Shown: positions 25,525 through 38,029 of the stretch, piece by piece | How positions within the stretch are numbered: the first letter of the stretch is position 1 | Layout: every line of letters begins with the position of its first letter | Assembly: GCA_016165875.1 (NCBI GenBank) | Contig: JABBOT010000001.1 | Span: 35,953,011 to 36,017,010, forward strand | From: Acanthopleura granulata | Taxonomy: Eukaryota; Mollusca; Polyplacophora; Chitonida; Chitonidae | Length of the DNA stretch: 64,000 bases | Direction of reading: 5' to 3' | Made by a program: the position numbers and the translations under genes | The notes under the pieces: model-generated | What the model was told of the DNA's origin: nothing | Database searches by the model: none | What the model saw: only the letters and a program-made list of their open reading frames with translations

Positions 25525-26115
25525 GGTTCTTCTGAAAATACAGCAAACCAAAGAGAGTGTGAGATGAAAACTTAATTTTAATTAAGACTGGAAATACCCA
25601 GGGTACATGTAAATAAAAGTAAGTAACTAGAACCTTATAAATTAGCTTCATCATTCTTGATGTTCCACAAGATCAACTAAATTTAAAAGAGCAAAGGTTA
25701 CCTGTGTATGTCAGTGTCTTTGAAGATTGGTTTCACTATCTTTTGAAACAAAGACACAAAGAGCAAATATTCCTGAGCATAAAACGTTTGCACGCAACAT
25801 CATTCCAAGTCGAGTAAACACTCAACGTCTTTCAAATGGAAGGAGCAAACGACAATTTCCCGCGCACGTGCCAATGTTTTGCAGGACTACCTTTTGTTGT
25901 TTCTTTTACAGAAGAGCTAACTGTTTGACCAATATAGTCGCTAAAAAACCTAAAATAAGGTTAAATAGCAAATTTATGTGCATTTATCTTTCTAACATCT
26001 TTTCATGTATCTACTGAACTAAATGCTATACTGTCTCTGGGTTCTCAGCACAATGATATCGCTTTTATTATTTTCAATGGATTCGACTGGTTTTGCCTGA
26101 CGAATAACAACAAAC
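25525..26115. promoter_or_regulatory. Head-to-head FBXO47/ELP4 intergenic region, likely shared promoter
   Basis: Only 591 bp separate the two start codons, and part of that is the FBXO47 5' UTR. The central part (about 25780-25880) is locally richer in CG dinucleotides than its surroundings, for example CCCGCGCACGTGCC at 25859. No TATA box is evident at a suitable distance on either strand. Bidirectional use is inferred from layout only. Confidence 0.45.
25531..25880 (-). other. FBXO47: Putative 5' UTR and non-coding first exon of FBXO47
   Basis: A CAG|GTAACC donor at 25702/25701 and a polypyrimidine-AG acceptor just before 25531 define a 5' intron of about 170 bp. The joined frame is open back to a TGA but holds no ATG before 25524, so the upstream exon is read as non-coding. 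Its 5' end is not visible; 25880 is only a rough bound. Confidence 0.5.
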
Positions 26116-29100
26116 ATGGCAGCTGGCACCAGCTTTCAGCGGAAAACACGTGCGAAAGTGCCCCAAATTTCGGGCGTAAAGCCCTCCTTACAAAACAACC
26201 AACTTCATGTCTCTACTGGTGTACCGTCTTTTGATCTAGTCATAGGTAGACCTCACATGTGTAGTCGTATATCATTCAAATACTGTCTTTGTACATGGCT
26301 TTGTCATTCTTCGTGATTCTCATATTTCTGCCTCGCCACGATATGGCTGAGATATTGCCGATGTGACGTTAAGCCATAATCATTCATTCATTCATTCATT
26401 CATATTTCTGCACTGTGTGGGCTGATCATCAAACAGCCAATCTACATGTAGATGCTGGCTTCCTCTCCGGCTGTACATGGGAACATCCGCCGGCAACATG
26501 CAGATGGTCGTGGGTTTTCTCCGGGCTCTGCCCGATTTCCTCCTACCATAATTCTGGCTGCCGTCGTATAAGTGAAATATTCTTGAGTACGGCGTAAAAC
26601 ACCAATCAAATAAATAAATCTACGTGTAGATGAACTACTCATCAGATTGTGAGTACCAGTGTCCCGAAATATTCATGATGATTGGGCACTGTGTGTATCT
26701 AACTGTAAGCCTAACACGACCGATATCAGACTCAGACATTGTGTTGTTCCAATAAGATTTAGTTTGCTCCTTCAGAATCATAACTTCGCTAAAATATAGA
26801 CATGTCAGCTATCTTCTACTCTGAAGTCCAGTTTGGTTGCTCAATACATAGAGACCAATTTGTGCTTACAAGTACCCCTGTACCTTGTGCAGATCTTGAT
26901 TTGATTTTTATGGGGATTTTGTCCCCAACAGGTCTTGTAATTTAACACAGAATCCAATTAAATTTTATAGGACTGCAGGCAGAGTGACAGAATCACTTTT
27001 TAATGAAATTTTAAAGAATACACCCGAAAAACACATCAGATGCTTTAATTGATAAGGTATCCCCATGGGCATGAATGAGTTAAGACTTGTTACGGATGAG
27101 GTTAATAGGATCTCAAAATGTAAAAGTCTCTACATTCCTTTCCTCTTCCTTTCCTCTTTCAGTATATGGTTACACTATCTTTCCTGTGAATACAGTGTCA
27201 GACATGTCAAGAATAAATTAATCAATCTTTCAGTTGAACATCGATCAGTCCTCCCTTGGCTTTCAGAAATTGGCGATTTGGGCCAGATATATTATATTTG
27301 TAGATTCTGTGTCAATCATTGTCACAGTGACTATGGAGGTTTGTGTCTGGTATAGATCCTTCGTTTGATGTTTCAATGAGTTGGAAATAAAATTATGTTG
27401 GCATTTGGACAGATCAGTTACAAGGACACACTTTAATGCTGTGACCAAATGTTTGTACATTTATGCCAGTATTGACGTATTAAATTAACATAGTAGAAGT
27501 TCTGTGTTATACTTTATCATTGTTCCATGCAATAGGAGTATATTCCCACTTAAAGTAATTCAGACCCATGCTATGTGGTCTTTTGTCAGTTGCTGCCCGT
27601 TAGGGCAAACTGGTTACGTAATACATTAAACGATAATAATGTTTACTAGGCTTGGATCTGATAAGATGCTCTACTAACTGAGTGCTGTTTCAATCATGTT
27701 TGCTTTTGAAGGTGGTGGAATAGCTGTTGGATCAGCTGTAATTGTGGGTAAGTTAAATGAAGTAGGTATCACATGCCAGTATAGGCTACCTTTCTGTATG
27801 TTTCATTCCATGTGTCTATGTTATACATGCATGTCTGTTCTGCTCATCAAGTCATGATGCACTACATAACATGCACAACAGAGAGTACAAACTCATCCAT
27901 GATCCTTATAAGCATTTGTTTTTTTTTTTTTTTAGCTTCATAGTTCAACCTTCCCAAACAAACCTCAAAACCAGAATCAGGGAAAGTGATCATCTTACAC
28001 ATTGACAAAATGTTAGGTTATTTATAGTGAGTCTGCTGTGCACTTGATTGCTCGCCAAGTTTTCTGGTACTTTTTCAGCTGTGAAAAAGTGAAACGAAAA
28101 ACAACAACAAACTTCACATGTATTTAGACGTTATATTTATACACATTGTACACTACATGTATTATGAAAAGAAATTTATGTATGAATGAATTTCCTCCTA
28201 GACATAGGCTTTGTTTGGAATGATAAATGCCATTTATGAGAGAAAAAAAGCTATGCCAGGATAGCAGTAACGGCTTCATTTGGGATTTGAGAACTTACAA
28301 ATAAAATCCTGTAATTCTGTTTTTAATGTTGATTCTGTTGACTGACTGTTTATCACATGCCTCATGTTGTACTGTTTTCTAGAGGAGGATACCTATGGAA
28401 GTTATGCAAAGTTGTTACTGAAATATTTTCTGGCTGAAGGTGTGATGTGTGGCCATCACTTACATGTGGCCAGTGCTGATGTCTCTCCTGAGGAAATTCT
28501 GAGGGTATGTTCAGTATTGTGTTAATATATGTCGTTACCAACATGGTGTAATGACCCAGAGGCCTCCAACCAATGCAGTCGCTGTGAGATCAAGTCCAGC
28601 TCATGCTGGCTTCCTCTCCTCTCTTATGTGGGAAGGTCTGCCAGCAATCTGCAGATGATTGTGGGTTTCGAGAGCCCCGTTTCCTCCCACCATAATGCTG
28701 GCCACCATCTTATGAGAGAAATATTCTTGAGTACAACACAAAACAGCAATCAAATAAATAAATAAATATTTTACAATGATTTATTTGTTTTAAGAAAATA
28801 TTTATGGAAAATCTGTAAAGGAAATATTATCATTTTTGCATGCATCAAACCATACATGTACTTATTTCAAAAATATTTTCAGAATCTACCTGTGAAAATG
28901 TGGTGGTGCTTGCAGAAAAGAAAGTCATAAGATTTATTAGTTAATATGATTTAAATAAGGCCATTGATTTCTGTCAGAGTACACATTTTACAGTTGTGTG
29001 AAAACTGAGATCATGCTTATGAAGTGGTTGTGACACAGGAGCTACCTGGGCCAGTAATAGATGAACCAGTTGCCCAGCCAGCTGCGCCAACTGACAATAC

Positions 29101-32100
29101 AGAGTCTGACTCACTGAAAATAGCCTGGAGGTATCAGAATCTGCCCAAAATCCAGGTGAGTCAGTTACAACCCCCTCCCATGACACCATAGGCTCTGCTA
29201 CTCTCAACTACTGTGCCATATTTAATGTGAAATTAAAATGTTGCACAGACACTCTATATGACATGATCACCTCAAGTACAGCATTTGATATTTTGTGGGA
29301 TTGTGTATGGGATGTTGTAGATGGATGGAAGCCTTTAATTGTGCCCTGCAAAGTAAACCAGTGACCTTTTCAGCCGTTATTCTTCCGCAAACTTCACCAC
29401 ATGTGAAATATGTCATTTGGTGGGAGGAAAGTGGTCTGCAAAGGATATCTTGTAAGACCTCACAAGAGAGCACTGTTGAAAATTATTTCTAGGCCTCATA
29501 TTAGCGTAGTGATGGTAAGGCAAGTATCTCAACCACTTGGACAGTTCCCACTCTCTTCCCACTCTCTCCCCACTCTCACCCCACGTCATATAATTTTTGT
29601 ACATTTATACTGTGGTGAAGTTTGTGATGTTCAAATTGTAGAGCCCTAGTGCAGCATAGTGACCTATGTACCTCTCATCAATGCGATGGCTGTGAGTTCA
29701 AGCCCAGCTCATGTTAGCTTCCTCTGAGGTCTATGTGCGAAGGTCTGCCAGCAACTTGTGGAGGGTCATGGGTTTCCCCCGGGCTCTGCCCGGTTTCCTC
29801 CCCTCTTAACGCTGCCTGTCTTCGTATAAGTGAAATATTCTTGAGTACGGCGTAAAGCACCAATCAGATAAATAAATAAATCAACATGTAAAGTACAAGT
29901 TCATGTAGTATGTGAGAGGAGACTTGTAAACTTTGGCTGACAGAGAGATCAAGACTGCATCAGGTGAGACCACTGGCCCTTTAGTAACAAATGGTATGTT
30001 TAACCCAAGCTGCTCCACTTATAAACATGACTACCTTTATATAAACCAGTATCGCTGGTTTGACATAGAACAAAAAATGCTAAAACACCAGTAAAACAAA
30101 TAAGCATCTCAGGATTTCTCATCTGCTTCTTCAGACTTCAGACTATATTTTATTTATGTGTCTTCTGCACTGAGTATCATGTTAGAAGATAACTGATGAA
30201 AGTCTTTTGAAAGAACATTAGACCAAATGTACCGGTATCTATGTGCAGATAGAGTATAGCACCTGAAGCTTGCAAAGCACACCTTTTTATTTTCTGATGT
30301 TGTGTGACCTAGATATTGCCATTCAAATTAAGGAAAATCAAGCACATCATTAAAATTGAAAGGACTGCCATGTTATCAATTTTAACTAATCAGCCCTGAG
30401 CTTCCTCTATTACCTGAGATCACACCAGTTTCCGCTTATGACACCACGTACTTACCTTGTTGCCATAGAGACTAAATGAGTGTCGGATATGAGTGATGTG
30501 ACATGTTTCAGGTTTCTCAAATAAGGCGTATCCCATGGCCCCAAAAGAATTCAAGATTAAAACTTGATTTTATAGTTAAGTAGCACTTGGGATAAAAATG
30601 TCTGTGCTGATGAAGGTCTGTTTGTAGCTCTCTTTTGAAATAACAAAGGTTAAATTATATGTTATCTTTCCTTTTATTTTCAGCCAGGCGGTCAAGTGGC
30701 TTCCAAGTTTGGCCATTATTATGATTTGACCAAGACTATGCCATCAGAGAGAGTTGAGGGTGTGGATACAACACTTTTTGACACAGCTAAAGTTACCAAA
30801 CAGTGAGTACATGGATGGTTTGAGGAATCTCAAGAATGCGAATTGAATTTTGTGCATATTTTACCATTTACAAGCTTTGGAATTTGGATGATTCAACAAA
30901 GCCTGTAAGCTACAATAACTGTATCTCTATTTAATGTGGAAATATAGCAGTTACGGAACATTTAGCAGCAAAAAAGGAATCTGTCACATCACTCCTGTTC
31001 AGTACGGTCCAAAAAATCCACCATAGCACCGCAGTCTTTATTTCCATTTTAACTACCATAAAAAAATGCCTCAAAGTAATGAAGATCATATTTGGAATCA
31101 GCAAGAAATGGCTTTTTAGATGATGCATACTTCATTCAAATGTGGTATTTTCCTTCAAGCCAGAGGATTGGTAGGTTCTGTAGAAGATACAGTGGCTTTC
31201 TCTGGACTAACACAGACTCATCCAACTATAAACTTGACCACAAACTGACATTAATGTAACATTAATTTGTATCTGTTATGTTAGTTTCAGTCATCATCAA
31301 ATAAGGGCAATATTGTTGAGCGCATGAAAAAATAGCTCCCAAAAAGTAATAAGGAATGATTTAGTGGAAAGTAATTTGAATTTAGGATTACATTTGTGTT
31401 GCAGACAAGGTGAAGACAGCAAGTCTCGATATGTTCCTTTACTACAGTCCATCAAACAGAAGATTGATACTGGGCAATTTTCAACAAAGTCGACCAGTGA
31501 CAAGAAAAGCATTCTCAGGATAGGTAAGGTTTTATTTATCTTCACAAGTTTGAGGTTGTATTTGGAGAGCTAAATTGTAGATCATGGAATACTAGGGAAG
31601 TTTAAGTTATGTTATGTTATTTAGGCTCTTATTTTGAAATATATTAGATAGTGGCGTGACAGTTTTTTTTGTTTTTTTTTTTCTTTTTTTATCTGGAAGG
31701 TATTCATTCATTGGGTTCACCGCTGTGGGGTGAAAATGGTGGAGTTAACTCCCTTGAATCAGGATACGATGCTGCTTTACCCAGGTTTTTGATAGGACTG
31801 AGGGCCTTGCTGAGAAGTGCTTATGCAGTGTGCTTACTCACTGTGCCTTCACATCTCTTCCAGGTCAGTTGTACTTTATTCAATCTTTATAAATGTTAAT
31901 TTGTTTTAACAACATGTACATAACATGTTTTAACAAACATTCACTGCCCTCAGCCATATTTAAAGCCAAAAACTTGTATGAATGTGTATTTTTGTTCAGA
32001 TGTTGCCTAGTCTTTGTTCTCTACATGGTATCACCCATAAACCTGACCACTGCCGTATAAGTTAAAAATTCTTTATTTCCAGGTTGCTGTTAGGTTCTTG

Positions 32101-33769
32101 AGTTAGTAGTCAACGTGATCAGGAGTGATTCCAAACAGGTTCTGTCTGGTTTCCTCCTCCCATTAGCCTTACCACTATACTAGGAGTAAAATATTCACAA
32201 GTTAATCTCTTATTAAATGAATAAATCAGTTTTTCATTTCGTTATTATTTAGCAAGAAGTTTTCTACCATAGCTTAATTCCAGTTATAAATCATGTGGTG
32301 CTTAGAATTTTTCCGAACTTGTGGTTACATTTATCCGAGCGTGTGGTTTTGAACATTGTAATTGATTTGACAGGTGTATTATAAATAGAGTGTCTGATAT
32401 TTTCAAGCCGTACATAGTATTTTTCATAATGTGAAGACTGATTCCGTCTAGGCGTATAAAAGCAATGGTACAAGATAATCCCAAGTGTTTATTATATTTC
32501 ATGATTTGGTTGATAATGTTGGCTGTTTCATTTCAACAAGGACATTGCCTTTACCTCCCGGATAGAGAGGCTGGGTGACACAGTGGTTGCCCTTCAGAGT
32601 TTTGCCGGGTCAGACAAAGAGAAAAACCCGGTATACAATGAATATCATGGTATGAGAGCTATTTAGGCAGTTGTGGTTTTGTTAATGCTGGGCTGAAGTC
32701 TTATTGTTTTATGTAATGCAACTATATTTTGCATTATTTGTATTATTGTTTATCACTAATAGTCACTGTCTTTAAGGTAAACAAAAACATAGAGCACTAT
32801 GTAGTTTTTATTTTTCTGTGAAAAAAAAAAAAAACAAAACAAAACCTGTGGCTATTTATAAATAATATAGTTATAGAGTTGATAGGAATTTTAATGTTAT
32901 GATTTAAACATGGTAGTATTGAGGCATTCAAGCTAATAATACAGTGTGCTGATTTCCAGGTTTGTTCAACATTGTTCAACTGCCTCACCTTAACACGCTC
33001 ACATCGCACATGCCAGACACAATGGACTGGGCATTCAAGCTTAGGAGGAAAAAGTTCACCATCGAGGTAGCTTCTCGGCCAGTTTCTGTTTGTCACACAT
33101 TTTCATATTAGCCCAGCACATTATGTCAGTATTCAGGACAGTCACTGTGGTGCAAGCACCAAATTTGGTATTGATGTTACTTAAGTGCTCCTTGCTCAGA
33201 AATTAAAGGACTGTCAGCCATCTTCATTTTCAAAATAACATTTTTGATTGAAAATGAATAAATTTTTGGCAATGAATTTGACCAACGGGACCAAGTAGAT
33301 TGATTTCACAAGTTCCTGTGTTGAATGATGATATACTATTCTTTAAAGTGAAGCTAATGTGAATTCAGAAAGTGACCAGATATTCAGTTTTAATAAGACT
33401 TATGCAAGTAGCATGCCCTTGGTGGTTGAGACCTCCGGTAATAAGGTTGTGTTTTAAATCCAGTTTGTATGTGTTTTCATGGATGTCAGGGATGTTTGTG
33501 TGTTTGGCATAAGTCCCATGATATTATCAACTATAACTTACCTTTACTGAACCTGAAGAAATCGCAATAAGTTGACATGAGATGAGTAATGCCTTGGATA
33601 CGTTGTTTTGATACTCATCTACTCTCTTTGTCTTGATTATTTTACCCAGAAAATACACCTGCCTCCAGAGTTATCAGAAACAACCAGTCGTTCTCAGGAA
33701 GACCCTGTTCCAAATCTGAAACAGTCAGGCTGTGGGGGTTCAACAGGGAGGAGCAAGCTGGACTTCTGA
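26116..33769 (+). CDS. ELP4: Elongator complex protein 4, complete
   Basis: Ten exons join in phase into 380 residues: 26116-26245, 27712-27747, 28383-28504, 29039-29155, 30684-30802, 31405-31523, 31700-31863, 32541-32649, 32960-33066 and 33650-33769 (TGA). ELP4 forms, with ELP5 and ELP6, the RecA-like hexameric ring of Elongator, which works in wobble-uridine modification of tRNA. Family blocks in order: TSFQRKTR at the N-terminus, LHVSTGVPSFDLVIGGG (the residual P-loop region), SYAKLLLKYFLAEGV, KIAWRYQNLPKIQ, SKFGHYYDLTKTMP, ILRIGIHSLGSPLWG, FLIGLRALLRSAYA, LTVPSHLF, RIERLGDTVVALQSFAGS and WAFKLRRKKFTIEKIHLPPEL. It lacks the longer N-terminal leader of the ~424-residue human protein, and its C-terminus ends in a Gly/Ser-rich segment closing with KLDF, close to the human ending. 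Introns 1, 3, 4 and 7 carry SINE copies. Exon 2 is a 36-bp micro-exon supported by phase and homology. Confidence 0.94.
26330..26405 (+). mobile_element. 3' tail of a second SINE family with (ATTC)n, ELP4 intron 1
   Basis: CACGATATGGCTGAGATATT, GCCGATGTGACGTTAAGCCA and a run of five ATTC-type repeats match a SINE tail I recall as widespread in molluscs. Only the 3' part is evident. It lies about 45 bp before another SINE. Confidence 0.6.
26450..26622 (+). mobile_element. SINE copy (headless), ELP4 intron 1
   Basis: The copy runs from GATGCTGGCTTCCTCTCCGG through CGTCGTATAAGTGAAATATT, TTGAGTACGGCGTAAAACAC and an AAATAAATAAAT tail. The 3' domain is well preserved, which suggests a fairly young insertion; the tRNA head is absent. 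Confidence 0.85.
28543..28770 (+). mobile_element. SINE copy, ELP4 intron 3
   Basis: The copy starts within the head (GGCCTCCAACCAATGCAGTC, then a B-box-like GAGATCAAGTCC) and ends AATATTCTTGAGTACAACAC plus an AAATAAATAAATAAAT tail. It begins only about 40 bp after the exon 3 donor. Confidence 0.8.
29646..29883 (+). mobile_element. SINE copy, ELP4 intron 4
   Basis: Head remnant with a B-box-like GTGAGTTCAAGCCC, middle GGTTTCCCCCGGGCTCTGCC, 3' domain GTATAAGTGAAATATTCTTG, and an AAATAAATAAATC tail. Confidence 0.82.
32141..32226 (+). mobile_element. Old SINE 3' fragment, ELP4 intron 7
   Basis: GGTTCTGTCTGGTTTCCTCC, then AGTAAAATATTCACAAGTTA and an AAATGAATAAAT tail are a decayed match to the SINE 3' half. 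Confidence 0.5.
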
Positions 33770-34499
33770 GTTACCTCCCTTGAATAAAGATCTGCTAAAG
33801 ATATTCTCAGTGTATACAGTGGATGGATAGATTTTGAATCATGACATTAGCATTTTGAGATCACAAACTTGAGCACAGTACCATCTCCTTGATCGTAAAC
33901 TAGTGTAAATGTTACTACCACTTTGTATAATGCCAATTGTCAGCAGATTTATTTCAGTGGTTCTTTCTGGTGGAGTAAAGCCTTTGACCAATTAGGTCCC
34001 AGTGTAAGAATCAGCATCTAGCTGACCAGGCAGTAGAGGTGTTTTCTGATCAAATGAGGGTCTTGACAATTGGTCGCAATGTATTGCTCACCTTCAGTTT
34101 TAAGTCATGACATTTTTGTAAGGTGTTGTGGTCCATTTTCATTTTGTTAGTGAAATATTCTTCAAGTTGGCATAAAGACTTTACATTCTCATGTTTTATC
34201 CAACACATAATTGTAGATAGACACAGTTATGCATGGTCTGCCTCTTGCTTTGTTAGGGTTCTCAAAGTTACACAGAATTGGCCAAACCATTATTAGTGAT
34301 GTCATTTTTTATTATTAAACACACACATGAAGAGATATGTACATGTATATACATATATTTATTTATGTCTGTGAAACACTTTAGAAAGAATAAATCATCC
34401 TTTCTACAAATAATCTAGTACAGTTTCTTTTTGTTATTATAAATACATTATACATACATAATGCTGATACGTGGCAAATAGCTGTTCTGCTCTTAATCA

Positions 34500-34664
34500 G
34501 TGCTCGTTTCACAAGTGACTTTGAGCTTAAGCCTAAAATTGTAATGCAAATTAAACTGTTAAATATGTGCAATAGATCAATAAAATTTTTACCACTGATT
34601 CCGCTGATTGTGCTGTGGTAGTACAATTTCAACCAAGTTTGAGCATCCAGTTTTAAGTACTACA
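34500..34664 (+). repeat. Dispersed repeat, copy 2 (downstream of ELP4)
   Basis: Partner of 14748-14866, longer by about 45 bp in the middle. It directly abuts the headless SINE at 34665. Confidence 0.5.
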
Positions 34665-34848
34665 TGAGTCCGGCTTATGCCGGCTTCCTCTCTGGACGTA
34701 TTTGGGAAGGTCTGCCAGCAACCTGCGTATGGTTGTGGGTTTCCCCTGGGCTCTGCCTCCCAACATAATTCTGGCTGCCATCGTATAAGTGAAATATTCT
34801 TGAGTACGGCGTAAAACACCAATCAAATAAATAAAATAAGTTCTACAT
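34665..34848 (+). mobile_element. SINE copy (headless) downstream of ELP4
   Basis: TATGCCGGCTTCCTCTCTGG to ATCGTATAAGTGAAATATTC, TTGAGTACGGCGTAAAACAC and AAATAAATAAAAT. A small deletion removes part of the middle domain. Confidence 0.82.
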
Positions 34849-35368
34849 GTATATCTTGTAGAGATGATTGTAGGTTTGAACTACAGTCCAAAGTGGTTTT
34901 GTGAAATTCCTGCAATCATCTGTGCAAAGATGTATTTACCCACCTAGCAACACATATGCCAATGAGTACGTGACTGTTTATTTGGGGTTTACCCTGCATA
35001 GCAATTGTATGAAATTTTGTCGAGTCTGACTGGTCTTTTTTGACCCCATTCCAACCTGCAGTTACTTGTATTTTGCACAACCAACTTCAACACAAGGATG
35101 GCTTCAAGGACATATGAAAGCCCATTTATAGTCTAAACTCCTCATACTGCATAGCACACTTTTTCTTAGTGTTGTGTTATTTTAGAAGATCCTTGCTGTG
35201 ACCATCAGACGTTTGACCAAGTAGGTCCCATTTTGAATCCATTTCTCACTGTTTTTGACTGCGTCTTTAGGTCGGGCTTTGTCAGGAACCTGGTGAAGGT
35301 TTGCTGGTTTACTCTGGACACTCTAGTTTTCTCCAAATATAAATCTGACCACTGCCGTTTGCCCTAAA

Positions 35369-35573
35369 TCCTCAACCTTTCCGCACATGAAAGAGCAGCT
35401 TTCAGAGCAATTTCTGCACATTTTCATTTCGATTTTGGAGACAAAACTACATTGGTTGGATTGGCCAGTTCCAGAGCTTCACAAAAAGTATAGTTTGATC
35501 AGTCAACCCAGAATAATGCCTTCAGAATATGCTTGAATGTTAAGCTTGCAAACATGCAAAAAGGTTGAATTAC
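35369..35573. mobile_element. ~205-bp MITE, copy 1 (35.4 kb)
   Basis: The ends CTCAACCTTTCCGCACATG and CATGCAAAAAGGTTGAATTA form imperfect inverted repeats. The interior matches 56014-56224 throughout, for example GCTTCACAAAAAGTATA, AGAATAATG and CTTCAGAATATGCTTGAAT. Confidence 0.7.
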
Positions 35574-36439
35574 AGTAAGTGAAAATTCTTGAGCACAGCA
35601 TAAACCAGGCAACTAAATAATAAATATAATTTCACAATCTTTTACACAATTGGATCTCAAATGAAATTTTCTAGAAATACATGTAACATAAAAAAGATCC
35701 ATCTAATATTTACATCATTATTGCGATTTTAATAAAGAGAAATACTTGTAACATGAAAAAGATCCATCTGATATTTACATCATTATTGAGATTTTAATAT
35801 ACCCTCCCCAAAAAAGAAACGCGTAGCTACAACATGTTGATGACCCCAAATGTGACCAACATTCACAATGAACGTCCACATGTGACCTGGTGTTGTGGCT
35901 GAATGAGACATGGCTGCTCACTTCTTATGACTGACATGCTGACAGACTTTTCCATTCTGGAACTAAGCTGAGAATACTCAGAGCTGCTTTTGAAAAAAAT
36001 CAAACAGATTCAAAGTGGTAGAAATTCAACATATGCATTACTTTAAAAAGACCTGAAAATAGCACTTAACAGAGAACTTGTAAACTCCCTCTCGCAGCTT
36101 AAACGAAGCAGCACAAAGATATGTTGTCCTCTGTTCCTTCCGGAGAACGTCACTGTCCTAGCTGTGAAGTTCTCTGGCCCTCCAAATAGGAAAGCACATC
36201 TTAAAACCCATAAAGCAGCACTGTCCTCTATTTCTCAAAAAGCAGTGCCATCTGTGAACAATGACGACTTGTTATACCAGTTAGAACCGGTATTTTCATT
36301 CATGTAGGAGGATGACTCTGCTGTTTTATAAGTCACAAGATTTGATCCAGTTTATGGAGTGCCACAGCCTTCCCTGGCTAATAATAATTTTAGCCACGCC
36401 TTGATTTGCACCAGTGTTTATGGAGTGCATTCTACCGGG

Positions 36440-37260
36440 TATTAAGGTGTAGCTCTCCTACACTTTAGTGTGCCATGTTTAAAATAGGTAATTCTTTATA
36501 GCCTACCCTTCTTGTTGAGGCATAGCTCTAATATGGTAAGATATTGCTCCAGTATGTAAAGATATTGCTCGAATATGTTAAGGTTTATCAGCTGTGTGTT
36601 GAGGCATAGCTCCAATATCCTAAGATATTGCTCGAAGAGGCCAGTATTTCATCCGGTAACATGTGACCATTTACCAATTATCACACTGTCATCACTGCTC
36701 TGGGTTTATTCTCTCTGCTGTAGGCTTTTATATCCCATATGTTAAGGCTTTGCCTCTTTATGTGTAGGTATAACTTTCATATGTCTAGGCCTCACTGTCA
36801 TACATTAAGACACTCTGATATGTCAATACTTTTGTGTGTGTAGGCATATCTCCAACATGTTTAGGCATAACTAGGCTATGCTTAGGCATAACTCCCACAA
36901 GTTTAGGCTCAGACCTTATATGTTTAGGCATAGTCCCAATGTGTTTAGGTATAGCCCCAATATGTTTAGGTACAGCTCCCATATGTTTAGGCAGAGCTCC
37001 CATATGTTTAGGTACAGCTCACATATGTTTTAGCATAGCCCCAATATGTTTAGGTATAGCTCCCATATGCATAGGTATAGCCCCAATATGTGTAAGTACA
37101 GCTCCCATTGTTTAGGCACAGCTCCCATATGTTTAGGCATAACGCCGTTTTTAGGTATAGCTCACATATGTTTAGGCACGTCTCCACTATGTTTAGGTAT
37201 AGCTCCCATATGTTTAGGTATAGCTCCCATATGTTTAGGTATAGCTCCGTATGCTGGGTT
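36440..37260. repeat. 21-bp minisatellite overlapping a coding exon
   Basis: Well-ordered from about 36835 to 37255 with the plus-strand unit TATGTTTAGGTATAGCTCCCA (21 bp in the best copies, given here once). It becomes degenerate to the left, with AGATATTGCTCCAGTATGTA-type units back to about 36440. The minus strand reads GAIPKHM heptapeptides. The right end (37162-37258) is the 3' coding end of the small membrane protein. Confidence 0.85.
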
Positions 37261-37689
37261 GTTGGACGTAGACTGTCCTGTAGATAAGGTACATGTTTCC
37301 TTAGAGTCAGAGGATCGGTGACTGAAGGTCACTGACCCACTGGGAGATTCCTCTGTCTGTATCAGTTGACAAGTCTCATCATTCTGCCTCTGAAACAGAG
37401 AGTGACAGGATACAGAGCTCAAAACACCTTTTTAAAATCAATAGAAATCTCAGGGCCTTGAAAAACGAACAACCTGGACATGGCCTCTTTAATCAAATCA
37501 CTCCTTTAGCCATTTTAACTAACGTTTCAGCAGCATTCTTACCCATTTAAACAGCTGAAGAAACTTGTCAATTTTCTCCACTGGGATTTCAATGTCAAAC
37601 TTCCAGAGTATGACGAGGGTTGAGATGAGGCATACAGTCATGAGGATGGGAATGGCAATGTTCAGCCAGTACTCTGTGGTCTGCTCCAT
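37162..37689 (-). CDS. Small single-pass membrane protein with minisatellite-encoded C-terminal repeats
   Basis: Not recognised. Two coding exons, 37689-37543 and 37389-37162 (TGA), give 124 residues. The first exon opens at 37721 after a CCCCTGTAG acceptor, and an in-frame TAA precedes the ATG, so a non-coding 5' exon must exist upstream. Residues 1-8 (MEQTTEYW) are followed by a hydrophobic helix, about 9-29 (NIAIPILMTVCLISTLVILW), then an acidic/amphipathic EIPVEKIDKFLQLFKW. The second exon gives a Ser/Thr-rich tail (TEESPSGSVTFSHRSSDSK) that runs into heptapeptide copies GAIPKHM, GAIPKHM, GAIPKHS and GDVPKHM before the stop. The heptapeptides are the reading of a 21-bp minisatellite that continues beyond the stop codon. 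With an uncharged short N-terminus and charged C-side, an N-out orientation is possible. Splice sites are good (TGG|GTAAGA; CAG|AGG). No expression evidence; the tail length may vary between individuals. Confidence 0.6.
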
Positions 37690-38029
37690 TGCCAGTTATC
37701 TGTCAGCTCTGCCTCATCACTCTACAGGGGAAAACATTAACATTTATGTAGATGATCAAAATCGTTCTCTCAATGATGGTGATGCATTAAATTATTAAAT
37801 TTATGCACAAATGCAGAAATTGAAGGCAAGTGCTTTTTCTTCATCTGATATGGTCTTTACAAGTACACAGAATGTTCCTTACTCCTGCATGATATCAATG
37901 TTATTGAAGAGTACTCTTGTTTATTTCTATGTAGGGATCACAATTATTGCAGAGTACTCCTGTTTACCCCTATATAGACAACACAGTTATTGCAGAGTAC
38001 TCCTTTTAATACTGCTTCTCTCTTCTCAT

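Larger units (their letters stand above)
33770..36440. other. Intergenic region downstream of ELP4
   Basis: It holds the ELP4 3' flank, a dispersed repeat, a SINE, a MITE and a two-copy 65-bp tandem repeat at 35675-35800 (AAGATCCATCTAATATTTAC in each unit with small changes). No coding sequence recognised. Confidence 0.5.

Noticed and set aside
36834..37321. Plus-strand frames rich in CLGIAPI repeats
   Set aside because: Reverse reading of the 21-bp minisatellite; the minus-strand reading is tied to a spliced gene instead.
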